Assembly (NCBI GenBank): GCA_016219185.1
Contig: JACRBZ010000066.1
Span: 186,001 to 250,000 of the forward strand
Direction: 5' to 3'
DNA from: Deltaproteobacteria bacterium
GTDB lineage: Bacteria; Desulfobacterota; Desulfobacteria; Desulfobacterales; Desulfatirhabdiaceae
Length of the DNA stretch: 64,000 nucleotides
Shown here: piece by piece, positions 27,305-38,220 of the stretch
Numbering within the stretch: the first letter of the stretch is position 1
Layout of the letters: each line of letters starts with the position of its first letter
Program-made: the position numbers and the translations under genes
The notes under the pieces: model-generated
The model's database searches: none
Seen by the model: only the letters and a program-made list of their open reading frames with translations
What the model was told of the DNA's origin: nothing

Positions 27305-29749
27305 TCAAACCAGCGGGTGGTTCTGATGTATTCCCCCAGATGGCTGGGAAATGATGTCAAAAACCATATCATTACCATTAAACAACGGGGTTCCAGGCTT
27401 CAGAATCAATGCATGGGTAAGTACTTCATCCATATGATCCACTAGAATAAATTTCATTTGCCTGGCGATTGATTCAGGAATATCTTTTAAGTCCTTTTCA
27501 TTTTCCTTAGGGAGAATAATGGTTTTAATTCCTCCCCGATGGGCTGCTAAAATCTTTTCTTTAATACCACCGACCGGAAGGATGCGCCCTCTCAGCGTAA
27601 TTTCACCAGTCATGGCAATATGACGATCAACAGCCCTGCGGGTTAGCGCCGATACAATTGAAGTGCACATGGAAATTCCGGCGGATGGGCCGTCTTTGGG
27701 GATAGCCCCTTCCGGAATATGAATGTGTATATCAAATTGTTTGTGAAAATCCCTGTCAATCATCAGATGTTCCGCTCGGGATCGAACAAAGCTGACAGCG
27801 GCCTGGGCGGATTCTTTCATGACATCTCCCAATTTGCCGGTGACGATCTGCTCTCCTTTGCCCGGCATGATCAGGGTCTCGATGCACAGCAATTCACCGC
27901 CAACCTGGGTCCAGGCCAGTCCGGTTACCAGCCCGATCTGATCCTTTTCCTCAATCAAACCATGTCGATGTCTCGGGGGACCCAGATATTTCTGAACCGA
28001 GCGCGAATTGACGGTTACAGCGTCGGTTGATTTATTTTTTACAAGATCACGGGCAATCTTACGGCAGATGGAAGCAATCTCCCGCTCAAGATTTCTAACT
28101 CCGGCTTCACGGGTATAGCGTTGAATCAGGGATAAAATGGCATTTTTAGTAAATTCGACAGTTTTCCCTTCGAGGCCATTTTGCTGAATCTGTTTGGCAA
28201 TTAAAAAACCTCTAGCAATGCGATATTTCTCATATTCAGTATAACCGGACAATCGAATGATTTCCATTCGGTCCTGAAGGGGAAGCGGTATGTCCGGAAG
28301 GGTATTGGCGGTGGTTACAAAAAGGATATCCGACAAATCGTAATCCACGTCCAGATAATGATCGTTAAAAGACGAATTTTGTTCAGGATCCAGGACTTCC
28401 AACAACGCAGCGGACGGGTCTCCTCTGAAGTCCATGCTCATTTTGTCTACTTCATCCAGACAAAAAACCGGATTGTTGACGCCGACTTTTTTTAAGGACT
28501 GAATAATTTTTCCGGGCATGGCACCGATATAAGTTCTGCGATGACCGCGGATTTCCGCTTCGTCTCTGACCCCTCCCAAGGAAAGGCGAATGTATTTTCT
28601 GCCGGTTGCCCGAGCAATGGATTTTGCCAGAGAGGTTTTTCCCACGCCCGGTGGGCCGACAAAACACAATATCGGGCCGCGCACTTTTTTTACAAGGGAT
28701 TGGACCGCCAGGTATTCCAGAATGCGCTCTTTTGGTTTTTCCAGGCCGTAGTGATCCTCGTTCAGAATTTTTTCAGCTTCAAATTGGTCTTCCTGAACTT
28801 CGGTTTGGTCATACCAGGGAAGGCTGATCATCCAGTCAATGTAGTTTCGAACTACGGTTGCTTCCGCCGACATGGGTGCCATCATCTTCAATTTCTTGAA
28901 TTCGTGCAGGGCCTTTTCAGTAGCTTCCTTGGACATTTTTTTCTGCTGAATATGGCTTTCAAGCTCCTTGAGTTCATCCCCGGCGTCCTCATCCGCTCCC
29001 ATTTCCTTTTTGATGGCGCGCATCTGCTCATTCAAATAGTAGCTTTTCTGGGTCTTTTCCATTTGTTCCTTGACCCGATTTTTGATCCGCTGGTCCATCT
29101 GATAAGCATCTATTTCCATTTTGATCAGACTCAATAAAAGCGTCAGACGCTCGTTCAGGGAGTCTGTTTCCAGCAAGAGTTGTTTGTCCTCAATCTTGAA
29201 CGAAAAATGCGCAGAGACGGTGTCGGATAACTGAGAAAGGCTGGTAATAGCCGATATGGTATTCAGAAGTTCCTTGGAGATATTTTTGGCCACATCTGCA
29301 TATTCATGAAAGGCACTGACAATCGCTCTGCCCAGTGCCTGGCATTCGGCATCTTCAATAAAGTCTTCGGCGATGGGTTCAATTTCAACCTGGAAAAAAT
29401 CTTCTTGATGTACAAAACGTTTGATTCGTGCCCTGGATTTGCCCTCAACCAGGGCCTTGACCGTCCCATCGGGAAGACGAAGCAGTTGCAGCACCTTGCC
29501 GATGGTTCCAATGAGACTGATATCGTTAATATCGGGGTTTTCATCGCCGATTTTTTTTTGGGTTGCCAGAAAAACGTTTTTCTCGTTGTTCATGGCATCT
29601 GCTAACGCCTTAACCGATTTGGATCTGCCGACAAAAAGCGGAGCAACCATGTAAGGAAAAACCACGATATCTCTCAGCGGCAACAAGGGCAGCAGTGTCA
29701 CCCCTGGTGCCGGGCCATCTTGTCTGAATTTGTTCGTTAAATTAATCAT
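27305..29749 (-). CDS. lon: ATP-dependent protease Lon
   Basis: 814 residues with the LON substrate-binding domain ([16 protein letters not shown]), a coiled middle region, Walker [14 protein letters not shown] and Walker [11 protein letters not shown], and a serine protease domain with the [11 protein letters not shown] motif of the Ser-Lys dyad. Lon degrades misfolded and regulatory proteins in the cytoplasm. It follows clpX by 15 bases on the same strand, so it is likely in one operon with tig-clpP-clpX. Length is normal. Confidence 0.97.
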   Translation of the reverse strand: MINLTNKFRQDGPAPGVTLLPLLPLRDIVVFPYMVAPLFVGRSKSVKALADAMNNEKNVFLATQKKIGDENPDINDISLIGTIGKVLQLLRLPDGTVKALVEGKSRARIKRFVHQEDFFQVEIEPIAEDFIEDAECQALGRAIVSAFHEYADVAKNISKELLNTISAITSLSQLSDTVSAHFSFKIEDKQLLLETDSLNERLTLLLSLIKMEIDAYQMDQRIKNRVKEQMEKTQKSYYLNEQMRAIKKEMGADEDAGDELKELESHIQQKKMSKEATEKALHEFKKLKMMAPMSAEATVVRNYIDWMISLPWYDQTEVQEDQFEAEKILNEDHYGLEKPKERILEYLAVQSLVKKVRGPILCFVGPPGVGKTSLAKSIARATGRKYIRLSLGGVRDEAEIRGHRRTYIGAMPGKIIQSLKKVGVNNPVFCLDEVDKMSMDFRGDPSAALLEVLDPEQNSSFNDHYLDVDYDLSDILFVTTANTLPDIPLPLQDRMEIIRLSGYTEYEKYRIARGFLIAKQIQQNGLEGKTVEFTKNAILSLIQRYTREAGVRNLEREIASICRKIARDLVKNKSTDAVTVNSRSVQKYLGPPRHRHGLIEEKDQIGLVTGLAWTQVGGELLCIETLIMPGKGEQIVTGKLGDVMKESAQAAVSFVRSRAEHLMIDRDFHKQFDIHIHIPEGAIPKDGPSAGISMCTSIVSALTRRAVDRHIAMTGEITLRGRILPVGGIKEKILAAHRGGIKTIILPKENEKDLKDIPESIARQMKFILVDHMDEVLTHALILKPGTPLFNGNDMVFDIISQPSGGIHQNHPLV

Positions 29750-29764
29750 TGTGTGGGGAGACCA

Positions 29765-31009
29765 TCATGCCTGTTTTTTTACGGGTTCATAGAGCAAGAT
29801 CGGCGATTCGTTATTGAGGACGACTTCTTCACTGATAACGCATTCTTTAACATCTTCAATAGAAGGAATTTCATACATGATATTCAGCAGGCAGTTTTCT
29901 AGAATGGCCCTGAGTCCTCTTGCACCGGATTTTCGCTTGAGTGCCTCGCTGGCGATGGCGGAAAGCGCGCTGTCGGTCAATCGCAAATTGACCCCTTCCA
30001 TCTCGAATAATTTTGCGAACTGTTTGATCAGCGCATTTTTAGGTTCTTTCAAAATTCGAATCAGCGAGCTTTCGGTGAGTTCATCCAGCGTGGCAACCAC
30101 CGGAAGCCTGCCCAGAAATTCGGGAATCAGGCCGAATTTGATTAGATCCTCGGGCCGAACCATTTTCAATAATTCGCCGACATTGTGGTTTGATTTTTCG
30201 ACGATCTTAGACCCGAAGCCCATTACATTGGATCCCAGCCGGCGCTGGATTATCTTCTCAAGGCCATTGAATGTTCCGCCGCAGATGAAAAGGATGTTGG
30301 AAGTGTCCACTTTTACAAAATCCTGCTGAGGATGCTTCCTGCCGCCTTTAGGCGGAACGCTCGCTGTCGTTCCTTCGATGATTTTCAGCAGGGCCTGTTG
30401 AACCCCTTCGCCGGACACATCGCGGGTAATGGAAGGATTGTCTGATTTTGATGCAATCTTGTCGATTTCGTCAATGTAGACGATGCCGCGCTTGGCCTTG
30501 TCCAGATCGTAATCCGCATTCTGGAGCAAGGATAAAATAATGTTTTCGACATCTTCTCCCACATATCCGGCTTCTGTCAAACTGGTTGCATCGGCTATGG
30601 TGAACGGAACATTTAAAAACCTGGCCAGGGTCTGGGCCAGAAGGGTTTTTCCGCTTCCGGTCGGCCCGATCAGCAAGATGTTGCTTTTTTGAATTTCCAC
30701 ATCATTCTGGCTGACCAAAGAATCCAGCCTCTTGTAATGATTGTGGACCGCAACCGCAAGAATTTTCTTGGCCCGTTCCTGTTCAATGACGTAATCATCC
30801 AGCATTTCCTTGATCTGTTTTGGCACCAGGGTTCTTTGCTGGGAAGCGGCGTTTTGCTCGGTTTCTTCTTCTATGATTTCACTGCACAACTGAATACATT
30901 CATCACAGATATAGACTGCGGGGCCGGCAATCAACTTGGCCACCTCTTTTTGGTTTTTTCCGCAGAAAGAACAGAACAGATTGTCCGTCATATCATCTTT
31001 TTTTGCCAT
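29765..31009 (-). CDS. clpX: ClpX ATPase subunit
   Basis: 414 residues from ATG 31009, chosen because GGAGGAAT directly precedes it (31013-31020). The N-terminal zinc-binding domain has CSFCGKNQ and CDECIQLC; the AAA domain has Walker [13 protein letters not shown], Walker B VYIDEIDK, and the pore and sensor regions. ClpX unfolds substrates and feeds them to ClpP. The start lies one base after the clpP stop, so translation is coupled. Confidence 0.97.
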   Translation of the reverse strand: MAKKDDMTDNLFCSFCGKNQKEVAKLIAGPAVYICDECIQLCSEIIEEETEQNAASQQRTLVPKQIKEMLDDYVIEQERAKKILAVAVHNHYKRLDSLVSQNDVEIQKSNILLIGPTGSGKTLLAQTLARFLNVPFTIADATSLTEAGYVGEDVENIILSLLQNADYDLDKAKRGIVYIDEIDKIASKSDNPSITRDVSGEGVQQALLKIIEGTTASVPPKGGRKHPQQDFVKVDTSNILFICGGTFNGLEKIIQRRLGSNVMGFGSKIVEKSNHNVGELLKMVRPEDLIKFGLIPEFLGRLPVVATLDELTESSLIRILKEPKNALIKQFAKLFEMEGVNLRLTDSALSAIASEALKRKSGARGLRAILENCLLNIMYEIPSIEDVKECVISEEVVLNNESPILLYEPVKKQA

Positions 31010-31010
31010 G

Positions 31011-31625
31011 TTATTCCTCCGTTTTGGCCAGTCGATCCAAATCATCCCGATTGGCTATGACATGATCAATGATTCCGTATTCTTTGGATTCTTGGCCGGA
31101 CATAAAAAAATCACGATCCGTATCTTTCTGAATCTGTTCCAGATCTCTTCCGGTATGGAAAGCCAGGATGTCGTTTAGAGTATCCTTCAATCGAAGGATT
31201 TCCTTTGCCTGGATGGCAATATCCGATGCCTGCCCCTGTGATCCGCCCATGGGCTGATGGATCATTATTCTTGAATTCGGGAGTGAATAGCGTTTGGTTT
31301 TTGAACCTGCAGCCAACAGCAAAGCCCCCATGCTGGCCGCCTGGCCAATGCATACGGTTGTGATATCCGGCTTGATATACTGCATGGTATCATAAACAGC
31401 CAGACCTGCCGTAACAGATCCGCCAGGGGAATTAATGTAGAAGTTGATTTCCTTTCCGGGATCTTCTGATTCCAGAAAGAGCAGTTGCGCGATCAGCAGA
31501 TTGGCAACTTCATCGTTAATGGGGGTTCCCAGAAAAATGATTCTGTCTTTGAGAAGACGCGAATAAATGTCATAGGCGCGTTCTCCCCGGCTGCTCTGTT
31601 CAATGACCATGGGTATTAATGGCAC
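31011..31625 (-). CDS. clpP: ClpP protease subunit
   Basis: 204 residues with catalytic Ser98 in GQAASMGA and His123 in MIHQPMGG, and the usual [10 protein letters not shown] strand. It forms the tetradecameric protease chamber with ClpX. The gene lies downstream of tig after 243 bases and directly upstream of clpX. Confidence 0.97.
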   Translation of the reverse strand: MPLIPMVIEQSSRGERAYDIYSRLLKDRIIFLGTPINDEVANLLIAQLLFLESEDPGKEINFYINSPGGSVTAGLAVYDTMQYIKPDITTVCIGQAASMGALLLAAGSKTKRYSLPNSRIMIHQPMGGSQGQASDIAIQAKEILRLKDTLNDILAFHTGRDLEQIQKDTDRDFFMSGQESKEYGIIDHVIANRDDLDRLAKTEE

Positions 31626-31868
31626 TGAAATTCTCCTTATGATGACAACATGGAAAATGTTATCTGAAGTCGGACTTTGATGAAGTCCATCAAGTAATCG
31701 ATTGATTCGTCGCTACGTGCCCCATGATGACGAGGCCATCCCCGCCGTCTGTTTTTGGCTCTGCGGAGCTGCGACGAAGAACCTCGATAGAAAACCGGAG
31801 ATCCATTATCGGCGTCTGCTGAAATGCATCCACTTGATAAAATAGAAGCAATTATCGTACCAAAAATA

Positions 31869-33212
31869 TTATTCAGGTGAAGACGCTGGCTGATCTTCCA
31901 AAACGGGTTCGATCTCTTCGATCTTATTGTTATCAATGATAAGCTTGATCGCCTGTTTTTCAAGGAGCGTGTGTTTGAAAAAGACAAGGTCATCGGGATG
32001 CTGGTCATAATATGATTTAATTTCATCAACCGGTCTGCCATAAGAGGCTGCCATGTCCTGTAAAGCCTGGGTCAGTTCGGCATCGGGAAGTGTCAATTTT
32101 TCCTGAGAAATGATTTTCCCAAGAATCAGATGTCTCCTGACCTGTTTTTCGGCAGTATCGCGATACGTTGCGGCCAGTGATTCATGGGTCATGCCAAGCG
32201 ATTCCATCTTGACCTGCTGATGCTCAAAGGATCGTTCTATTTCCCGAATAATTCCTGCAAGTTCCCAGTCAATCAAGGTGTCGGGAGCTTCAAACGGCGC
32301 TTTTTCAATCAATGCTGAAAAAATCTGTTCATTGATTTCCTGCTCGGCACGCTTGTTGTATCCTTGCAGCAGGTTGTTTTGTATGGCTGTTTTTACCTCT
32401 TCAAGCGTATTAAAGGAACCAAGTTTTTTGGCAAAGTCGTCGTTGAGTTCCGGAAGAAACTCTTCACGGATTTCATGAATGTGAACATGAAATGTCGCTT
32501 CCTGACCGGCAAGACCGGCATTGTGGTAGTCTTCGGAAAATTTAATCGAAAAATCTTTGCGATCGCCTGGCATCATGCCAACGATTTGAGCATCAAAATC
32601 CTTGGAAATTTTAGATGTTCCGATTTTTAGAGTCATGTTTTCTGTTTTCTGGAGGTCTGGATGGGGGGCTCCGTCTCTAAATCCTTCGTAATCCAAAATA
32701 ACAAAGTCGCCTTCCTGGGAAGCGCGCGCGGGTTCAACCGGTTTGCGTTCTGAAAGATTTTTCTGGAGCATTTTCAACTGGGCTTCAAGTTCGTCATCAG
32801 AAGGTTTATAAAGCGATTTTTTTAAGGTAAGGCCCTTAAAATCGATATCGGGAATTTCCGGATTGATCTCAACACTTGCGCTGTACTGATATGCACTATC
32901 GGCACTGAGTTCTGGCGGGTCAATATCCGGATGCCGCAACGGGTTAAGACCGGTTTCGGTGATGGCATCTGCAAAAGAATTCTTGATCAGCCGGGATGTT
33001 ACATCTTCATAAACATCTTTTTTATATAGCCGTTCAAGAACCGACCTTGGGGCTTTGCCTGGGCGAAACCCTTTAATCTTGGCTGTTTTATTTAATTCTT
33101 TATAAGCACTTTCAATTTCGTTAGCCACCTCATCCTGAGGAATTTCAATATGAAGTACTTTTTTTACAGTGCTGGCGTCTTCTACCGTAAATTTCATGAG
33201 AGTTGGTTCCAT
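31869..33212 (-). CDS. tig: trigger factor
   Basis: 447 residues: the ribosome-binding domain with GFRPGKAPRSVLERLY, a central peptidyl-prolyl isomerase region (EGDFVILDYEGF), and a long helical C-terminal chaperone domain. It assists folding of nascent chains at the ribosome exit. It is the first gene of a tig-clpP-clpX-lon block. The start at 33212 follows an AAGAGA ribosome binding site. The 243 bases between it and clpP hold no gene and no clear terminator. Confidence 0.96.
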   Translation of the reverse strand: MEPTLMKFTVEDASTVKKVLHIEIPQDEVANEIESAYKELNKTAKIKGFRPGKAPRSVLERLYKKDVYEDVTSRLIKNSFADAITETGLNPLRHPDIDPPELSADSAYQYSASVEINPEIPDIDFKGLTLKKSLYKPSDDELEAQLKMLQKNLSERKPVEPARASQEGDFVILDYEGFRDGAPHPDLQKTENMTLKIGTSKISKDFDAQIVGMMPGDRKDFSIKFSEDYHNAGLAGQEATFHVHIHEIREEFLPELNDDFAKKLGSFNTLEEVKTAIQNNLLQGYNKRAEQEINEQIFSALIEKAPFEAPDTLIDWELAGIIREIERSFEHQQVKMESLGMTHESLAATYRDTAEKQVRRHLILGKIISQEKLTLPDAELTQALQDMAASYGRPVDEIKSYYDQHPDDLVFFKHTLLEKQAIKLIIDNNKIEEIEPVLEDQPASSPE

Positions 33213-33397
33213 TTCTCTTTAAGCAGTTTTGACGGGTTTTACATCCGTCAGTGTGGCAAAAACCGTTTATAATAAATGATATCGTTGGAAGATTTCGGAT
33301 TTTCGGTCATCACGAGTCCAGGCAGGTTTCGTCTCTGCCCCGACCTGGCAGATTCAATTTGCATTGTTAACAGAAGTGGACGGGGAATTGAGTATGC

Positions 33398-33484
33398 TGG
33401 TGCGAGAGGGGAGATTTGAACTCCCATTCTGTTTCCAGAGCTGGATCCTAAGTCCAGTGCGTCTGCCAGTTCCGCCACTCTCGC
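33398..33484 (-). tRNA. tRNA-Leu (TAG)
   Basis: An 87-base class II tRNA with encoded CCA, acceptor GCGAGAG/CTCTCGC, anticodon loop CTTAGGA (TAG) and a long variable arm. It lies upstream of tig on the same strand. Confidence 0.95.
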
Positions 33485-34084
<600 letters not shown>

Positions 34085-34156
34085 TCTAAATTTAACTTTT
34101 ATTAATTATCATGAATTTCAGGACCAGGCAAGACATAATCCTTGGGTACTGTTTTT

Positions 34157-34771
34157 TTAAGATGAAGTGTCTTGCTCGGTTTTGATGTATGATTCCAGTT
34201 TGCCCTTTTCAATTTTATAGCAGTCTGGGCAAATACCATGAGAGAAGTCGACGCCCCAATTATTTTTGAAATAGGTTTCGACCCGCATCCAGGATTCCTT
34301 CTCGTCTCGAATTTTCTTGCAAATAGAACAGATAGGTATCATGCGATAAAGCTCGGCAATCTCACTGATGTCCTCAATCACAAGCAAGGCAAGTGGTCTA
34401 TCCTGAAATGAAAAAGGAGAAGCAGTAATCAGCGCATAAATCTCTAACGTGTTTCCATCTCGCATGAGTTCCAGTCTTGTGCGGCGGCGTACAACACGAT
34501 TTCCCTGGAAGGCTTCCTTGACGGAATTTCTGATAATACAGTTTTTACAAAATGGAGCTTCACCACATCCATCCGGCACTGCACGTGAATGCACACAATG
34601 CAGAATTTCGCCGGCACGCTGTTTGAGGACTGTGGCCCTCTTGGCCATCAAAAGATCGGAAGCCGCCGCATTGTACTCTTGAATCCTCACATCTTGGTCG
34701 ACCACAAAAACCAGTGAGGGCAGCGCATCAAACACCACTCTGAGAATGTCTGTTTTCTCTCCTTCATCCAT
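34157..34771 (-). CDS. PAS sensor protein with cysteine-rich insert and C-terminal CxxC/CxxC module
   Basis: 204 residues from ATG 34771, with GAAGGA upstream. The PAS domain (about residues 10-145) contains a four-cysteine insert ([18 protein letters not shown]). The C-terminus has [11 protein letters not shown] ... [11 protein letters not shown], a probable metal-binding tail common on PAS and receiver proteins of Desulfobacterota. There is no kinase, phosphatase or DNA-binding domain, so it likely senses redox, metal or a small molecule and acts through a partner. Its start is 101 bases downstream of the CMD-family gene stop on the same strand. Confidence 0.75.
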   Translation of the reverse strand: MDEGEKTDILRVVFDALPSLVFVVDQDVRIQEYNAAASDLLMAKRATVLKQRAGEILHCVHSRAVPDGCGEAPFCKNCIIRNSVKEAFQGNRVVRRRTRLELMRDGNTLEIYALITASPFSFQDRPLALLVIEDISEIAELYRMIPICSICKKIRDEKESWMRVETYFKNNWGVDFSHGICPDCYKIEKGKLESYIKTEQDTSS

Positions 34772-34871
34772 GGCTATTGATCCTTCAGAATTTAAATGGA
34801 GAACCGAAGGGGTTCCGATAAAACAGGTCGGTTTTGGAACGAAGCAAAAAAGCCGGTCCAGGTTGAAGTTG

Positions 34872-35267
34872 TTAGCTGCAACTGCTTCCCTTCGTTTCTC
34901 GCTCGTCAAAAACCTCTTTTGCAGCAAATAGACCATTCAAGGCAGCCGGAAAACCTGCATAAACGGCCATTTGTATCATGACTTCTATAATTTCTTGCTG
35001 TGTGCATCCGACGTTCAATGCCCCATGGACATGCACTTTCAATTGCGGTCTTGCTGTACCCATCGCTGTCAAAGCTGCTACGGTTGCAATTTCTCTGGAT
35101 TTCAAATCTAATCCCGGGCGGCTGTAAACATCTCCGAAAGGAAACTCTATTAATATGTCAGCAAAATCAGGTGCAATATCCTTTAGAGCTTCGATAACTC
35201 TTTTGCCTTGCTCTCCATCAATTTCAGCTAATTTTTTCCATCCAATTTTAAAGCGCTCTGATTTCAT
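34872..35267 (-). CDS. carboxymuconolactone decarboxylase/AhpD-like protein
   Basis: 131 residues from ATG 35267 (AAGAGAG upstream); an earlier ATG at 35294 lacks a ribosome binding site. It has the CMD-family core [33 protein letters not shown] and [11 protein letters not shown]. The AhpD-type Cys-x-x-Cys redox pair is absent (a single Cys in VGCTQ), so a peroxidase role is doubtful and a decarboxylase-like or unknown role is more likely. Confidence 0.85.
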   Translation of the reverse strand: MKSERFKIGWKKLAEIDGEQGKRVIEALKDIAPDFADILIEFPFGDVYSRPGLDLKSREIATVAALTAMGTARPQLKVHVHGALNVGCTQQEIIEVMIQMAVYAGFPAALNGLFAAKEVFDERETKGSSCS

Positions 35268-35624
35268 AATCTTGCTCTCTTCTTCGTTTTGCATGCTGCC
35301 GGGTGCTTCAGCAACACGCATGTCGCGCGTCCGCAGGAAGCGCTTTTGTACGCCCAGAGTGTGAATTTATGGGGCGTGGGTCCCCTGCATGCAAATCCTG
35401 TTAATGTTGAGTATATTGACACAAGTACTATCCAAAGGCAAGGATGGTGCCGCGAGGTTCCCTTCTGTTTTATCTTCCTTAGAAACTCAGTTGACGACTG
35501 TCCCGATTCTCTGCTTTTCGGCTCAATATTCCCAATGAATAGTTGACAAGCTGATTCAATTATATTATGTATCTAATATAATTGAATTAATTCTTTTGTT
35601 TTTTGCGTGACTTATTATGCTTGA
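35268..35624. other. intergenic region with promoter-like box and palindrome
   Basis: About 357 bases between divergent genes, with no supported gene. TTGACA at 35543-35548 is followed by AT-rich sequence that forms a perfect 14-bp palindrome (next entry). Promoters for both directions are expected here. Confidence 0.4.
35554..35587. promoter_or_regulatory. 14-bp perfect inverted repeat, possible operator
   Basis: Arms ATTCAATTATATTA (35554-35567) and TAATATAATTGAAT (35574-35587) around a six-base loop. It begins 5 bases after TTGACA (35543-35548), where a repressor site would overlap a promoter. No T-run follows, so it is unlikely to be a terminator. Confidence 0.45.
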
Positions 35625-36008
35625 TTGATATTCGCCCTTAATGAGCTTTGCCAACGGCTTCGAGTGGGCATCTCATCCACTGAATTATCGATGATTCTTA
35701 AGGACTTAATCGAGTACGCGGAGACCCATTTCCGCGCTGAAGAAGCAATAATGCGAGAATGTGGTTATCAGGATTTATCTGCTCAGGAGAATGCGCATCG
35801 GCACTACACCATTGAGGTACGACGATTCATTACACGCATAAATGAAAATTGGTTCAACTTCCCGGATGATCTGTTTGTTTTCCTCAAAAGCTGGTGGCAG
35901 GAGCACATCATAAAGATGGACAAGAAATACTCTCCGTTCTTGGGTCAACTGAAAGAACCCGATAAAATTCATCAGGCGGCAATGGATAACTTGCGTCTGA
36001 TTCTTTGA
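35625..36008 (+). pseudogene. hemerythrin-like protein lacking its first helix
   Basis: A 127-codon frame opening at a weak TTG directly after a TGA. It aligns with bacteriohemerythrins from the end of helix A onward: THFRAEE, CGYQDL, NAHRHY and EHIIKMDKKY keep His35, Glu39, His58 and the His/Asp pair of the last helix. The N-terminal W...GI..ID.QH segment that supplies the first His ligand is absent, and neighbouring frames do not encode it. The usual fifth-ligand position after GY is Gln54. It is probably an inactive remnant; the intact gene follows 48 bases later. Confidence 0.6.
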
Positions 36009-36056
36009 CAACTTAAGCCCTTGGTAATTTTTTTGCAAAATGATTGAGGAGGCACC

Positions 36057-36452
36057 GTGGATTCATTCAAGTGGAAGGATGGTTTTAACATCGGTATCGC
36101 AGAGATTGACGAGCAGCACAGATCATTTCTTGATTGCCTGAATGACTGCAATGCTCTGATTTCCATCAGCGGAAAAAATGCCTCAATAGACCAAAGTCTT
36201 ATCGACAGACTCAGGGCTTACGCTACCATGCATTTCAGGTTCGAGGAGGGTCTTATGGAAGCTAAAGGCTACCCGGAAATTGCGCAACAACGGAAGATGC
36301 ACAAGTACTTCGAGTCGCAAGTCGACGAATTGGAAGCTTCCCTTTCAAAACAGGGGAACAGGTCCTTAGAAAGTGTTTTATCGTTTCTCAGAGACTGGTT
36401 TTTAAACCACGTTATCGAACAAGATAAGAGATTTGCATCATACGTGAAATAA
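36057..36452 (+). CDS. bacteriohemerythrin
   Basis: 131 residues, GTG start with GAGGAGG four bases upstream. Di-iron ligand positions seen: His21 (IDEQH), His59 and Glu63 (MHFRFEE), His82 (RKMH), His118 and Asp123 (NHVIEQD). The position normally occupied by His four residues before His82 is Gln78, as in the truncated neighbour. Such proteins bind oxygen (storage, sensing or delivery) in the cytoplasm. The Gln substitution may alter the di-iron site. Confidence 0.88.
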   Translation: MDSFKWKDGFNIGIAEIDEQHRSFLDCLNDCNALISISGKNASIDQSLIDRLRAYATMHFRFEEGLMEAKGYPEIAQQRKMHKYFESQVDELEASLSKQGNRSLESVLSFLRDWFLNHVIEQDKRFASYVK

Positions 36453-36922
36453 TCGTAGCGTTGGGGCAAGCCCCGGTTTGCACGCTGGCAGGCCTGAGGT
36501 TCGTGCCGGTATGGGCGTGTGCCTTTTCATGTGGTTCTCCAAGGCTTTCGTCCGGAACGCATTGAACAAACTCATATGCCGGAGCGAAAACATAACACTT
36601 ATTTATTGCATATGTTGGACGCTTCCCGGTATCGGTATTCTGATATTGGGCTTCAAGAAACTCCCGGACACTCAGCTACTTCCACGTTTCCACCATTTCA
36701 TCATGTGTCATGGATATGTGAGCTGGCCCGCCAAAGGCACTAATTCCCTGCTTGAGAAAGAGCCGAGCCGCATCGGTTCATTTCTTTGTCGATGCAGGGT
36801 TCGTCGATATTAACATCTCTGAATAATGACCCAATGGTCAGCCGGCAGTTAATCCGGAATAGCTGCATAAAACCTCTACTCGAACGCATATCTTTTTTGG
36901 CTCGACAAAAAAGGAGGTACTC
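36453..36922 (+). other. gene-free region with possible degenerate integrase fragment
   Basis: About 470 bases. The + frame from GTG 36519 to 36743 contains HMLDASRYRYSDIG followed by LQETPGHSATST and FHHVS, which faintly resembles the end of tyrosine recombinases (HLLDAG...LLGHSS.STT..YTHVS). It lacks the catalytic Tyr and any N-terminal part. It may be a remnant of an older integrase. Otherwise nothing is recognised until the ribosome binding site AAAAGGAGG just before 36923. Confidence 0.3.
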
Positions 36923-37798
36923 ATGGGTGAAAATTGGCTGTCAAATGCATATGAAGGGATGTCCCGAAGGCAGTTTCTGGCGCGGATGAGCGTTGCGGGC
37001 ATTGGTCTGGCCGGATTTGCAATGGCTGCAGAGTCAGTGGCAGGAGAAGTCATTACCACTCCAAGTGATGACATCATCGTTACGGATGGTCTGGTACCTT
37101 TTGAAAATTTTAAGATTCCCATTTATGAGGCACGTCCAGCAGCTTCCGGAAAATACCCGATTGTCATTGTCATCCCTGAAATCTTCGGAATGCACGAGCA
37201 TATCAAGGATGTCACCCGCCGCTTTGCCAGGGAGGGTTTCCTGAGCATCACCTTTGAACCGTATGCACGGGAAGGCGGAGTTTTGCTTCTGCCGGACATC
37301 GAGTCGGTCCGGAAAGTGGTTGATCCGGTCCCGGATGTACGGGTCATGGGGGATCTGGATGCCATCACGGCTTATGCGACAAAGCACCCAGCAGGACAGG
37401 CTGATCGAATCGGTGTAACGGGATTCTGCAGGGGAGGAATGTACACCCTGCTCTTTGCCGCTCACAACCAGATGATGAAGGCTGCTGTGGCCTGGTATGG
37501 TCAGATTCGGCCTGCCAAAACGCCGGGGGTGCGTTCGTTTGGGCCGCTTGAGATCGCAGAAAAAATCACTTGCCCGGTTCTTGGCCTGTATGGTGATGCG
37601 GATGTTGGCATCCCCGCAGCCGATGTCAGGGAGATGGAGTCAGCTCTCAAAGCCGCCGGAAAGACTGCCGAATTTGTGCTTTATCCCGGAGCACCGCATG
37701 CCTTCTATGCGGACTACCGTCCCAGCTACCGGCCCGAAGCTGCCAGGAACGCCTGGGGCCGTTGCGTGGCATGGTTTGATAAATATCTCAGAAAATAA
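36923..37798 (+). CDS. Tat-exported dienelactone hydrolase family protein
   Basis: 291 residues. A twin-arginine signal (SRRQFLARM, Arg15-Arg16) precedes an alpha/beta-hydrolase of dienelactone hydrolase type: nucleophile Cys169 in GFCRGG, acid Asp225 or Asp227 in YGDADVGIP, and His259 in GAPHAFYADYR. A strong AAGGAGG lies eight bases before ATG. It should hydrolyse an ester or lactone in the periplasm; the substrate is unknown. Confidence 0.9.
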   Translation: MGENWLSNAYEGMSRRQFLARMSVAGIGLAGFAMAAESVAGEVITTPSDDIIVTDGLVPFENFKIPIYEARPAASGKYPIVIVIPEIFGMHEHIKDVTRRFAREGFLSITFEPYAREGGVLLLPDIESVRKVVDPVPDVRVMGDLDAITAYATKHPAGQADRIGVTGFCRGGMYTLLFAAHNQMMKAAVAWYGQIRPAKTPGVRSFGPLEIAEKITCPVLGLYGDADVGIPAADVREMESALKAAGKTAEFVLYPGAPHAFYADYRPSYRPEAARNAWGRCVAWFDKYLRK

Positions 37799-37825
37799 GG
37801 TGGTGGTTCTCAAAAGCCGGACAAT

Positions 37826-38018
37826 ATGATATCGCCCTATAAATGGACGATCTTCCGGATGGCATTTACAAAGCAGTTATTGAACGGACCGACAAGTTTT
37901 ATCAATGCCCTGAATAGTGCCAATTTTGGTGATAATTCCGACTGGTGGTTCCCCAGCCCCAAGGAGATGGACTCCATCGTCAACTACGATATTCATCTGC
38001 GGGGGCAATCATCAATGC
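37826..38018 (+). pseudogene. DUF1566 (Lcl C-terminal) fragment
   Basis: About 64 codons. The segment INALNSANFGDNSDWWFP followed by SPKEMDSIVNY matches the DUF1566 pattern (ALN.A.....DWRLP..KEL.SIVDY). The domain normally continues with a YWSSS strand that is missing. The frame instead runs into sequence related to the right end of the 14-kb element (38019-38080). It is a truncated gene end, cut by an older insertion or deletion. Confidence 0.6.
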
Positions 38019-38164
38019 TGCTTTGGAGGTTGACTGTTAACGGTGGGATTGATAAAGGTGCTGGCGCAAGGATGCTGTGATTGAAAATCCTTGTACAGAA
38101 TGGCTTTTTTAAGGCGAGCGAAAAACAGAAAATAAACTTTGCTGTAACTTAATGATTTTATTGG
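38019..38164 (+). other. diverged copy of the element's right end (scar)
   Basis: This stretch resembles 52186-52351, the right end of the integrative element, over most of its length. Shared blocks include CTTTGG.GGTTGACTGT, GGTTGATAAAG/GATTGATAAAG, GTGATT, TTGTACA.AATGG and TTTTATTG.TGGGCCG, with small gaps. It lies outside the present element, immediately left of attL. It is best explained as the end of an earlier, related element at the same tRNA-Lys site. Confidence 0.6.
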
Positions 38165-38208
38165 TGGGCCGTGTTGGAATCGAACCAACAACCTACTGAT
38201 TAAGAGTC
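38165..38208. repeat. attL, 3' fragment of tRNA-Lys
   Basis: 44 bases identical to 52352-52395. On the minus strand it runs from the anticodon loop to the discriminator base of tRNA-Lys. It diverges after 38208, so this copy cannot encode a tRNA. It is the displaced original tRNA end (or that of an earlier element). Confidence 0.92.
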
Positions 38209-38220
38209 TAATTTTTATCC

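Noticed and set aside
31626-31868. Gap between tig and clpP checked for a small gene or heat-shock operator
   Set aside because: No supported frame, no inverted repeat of operator type and no clear terminator was seen.
33248-33478. 76-codon minus-strand frame starting MAELADALDLGSS
   Set aside because: It begins inside the tRNA-Leu gene; this peptide is a well-known artefact of translating tRNA-Leu.
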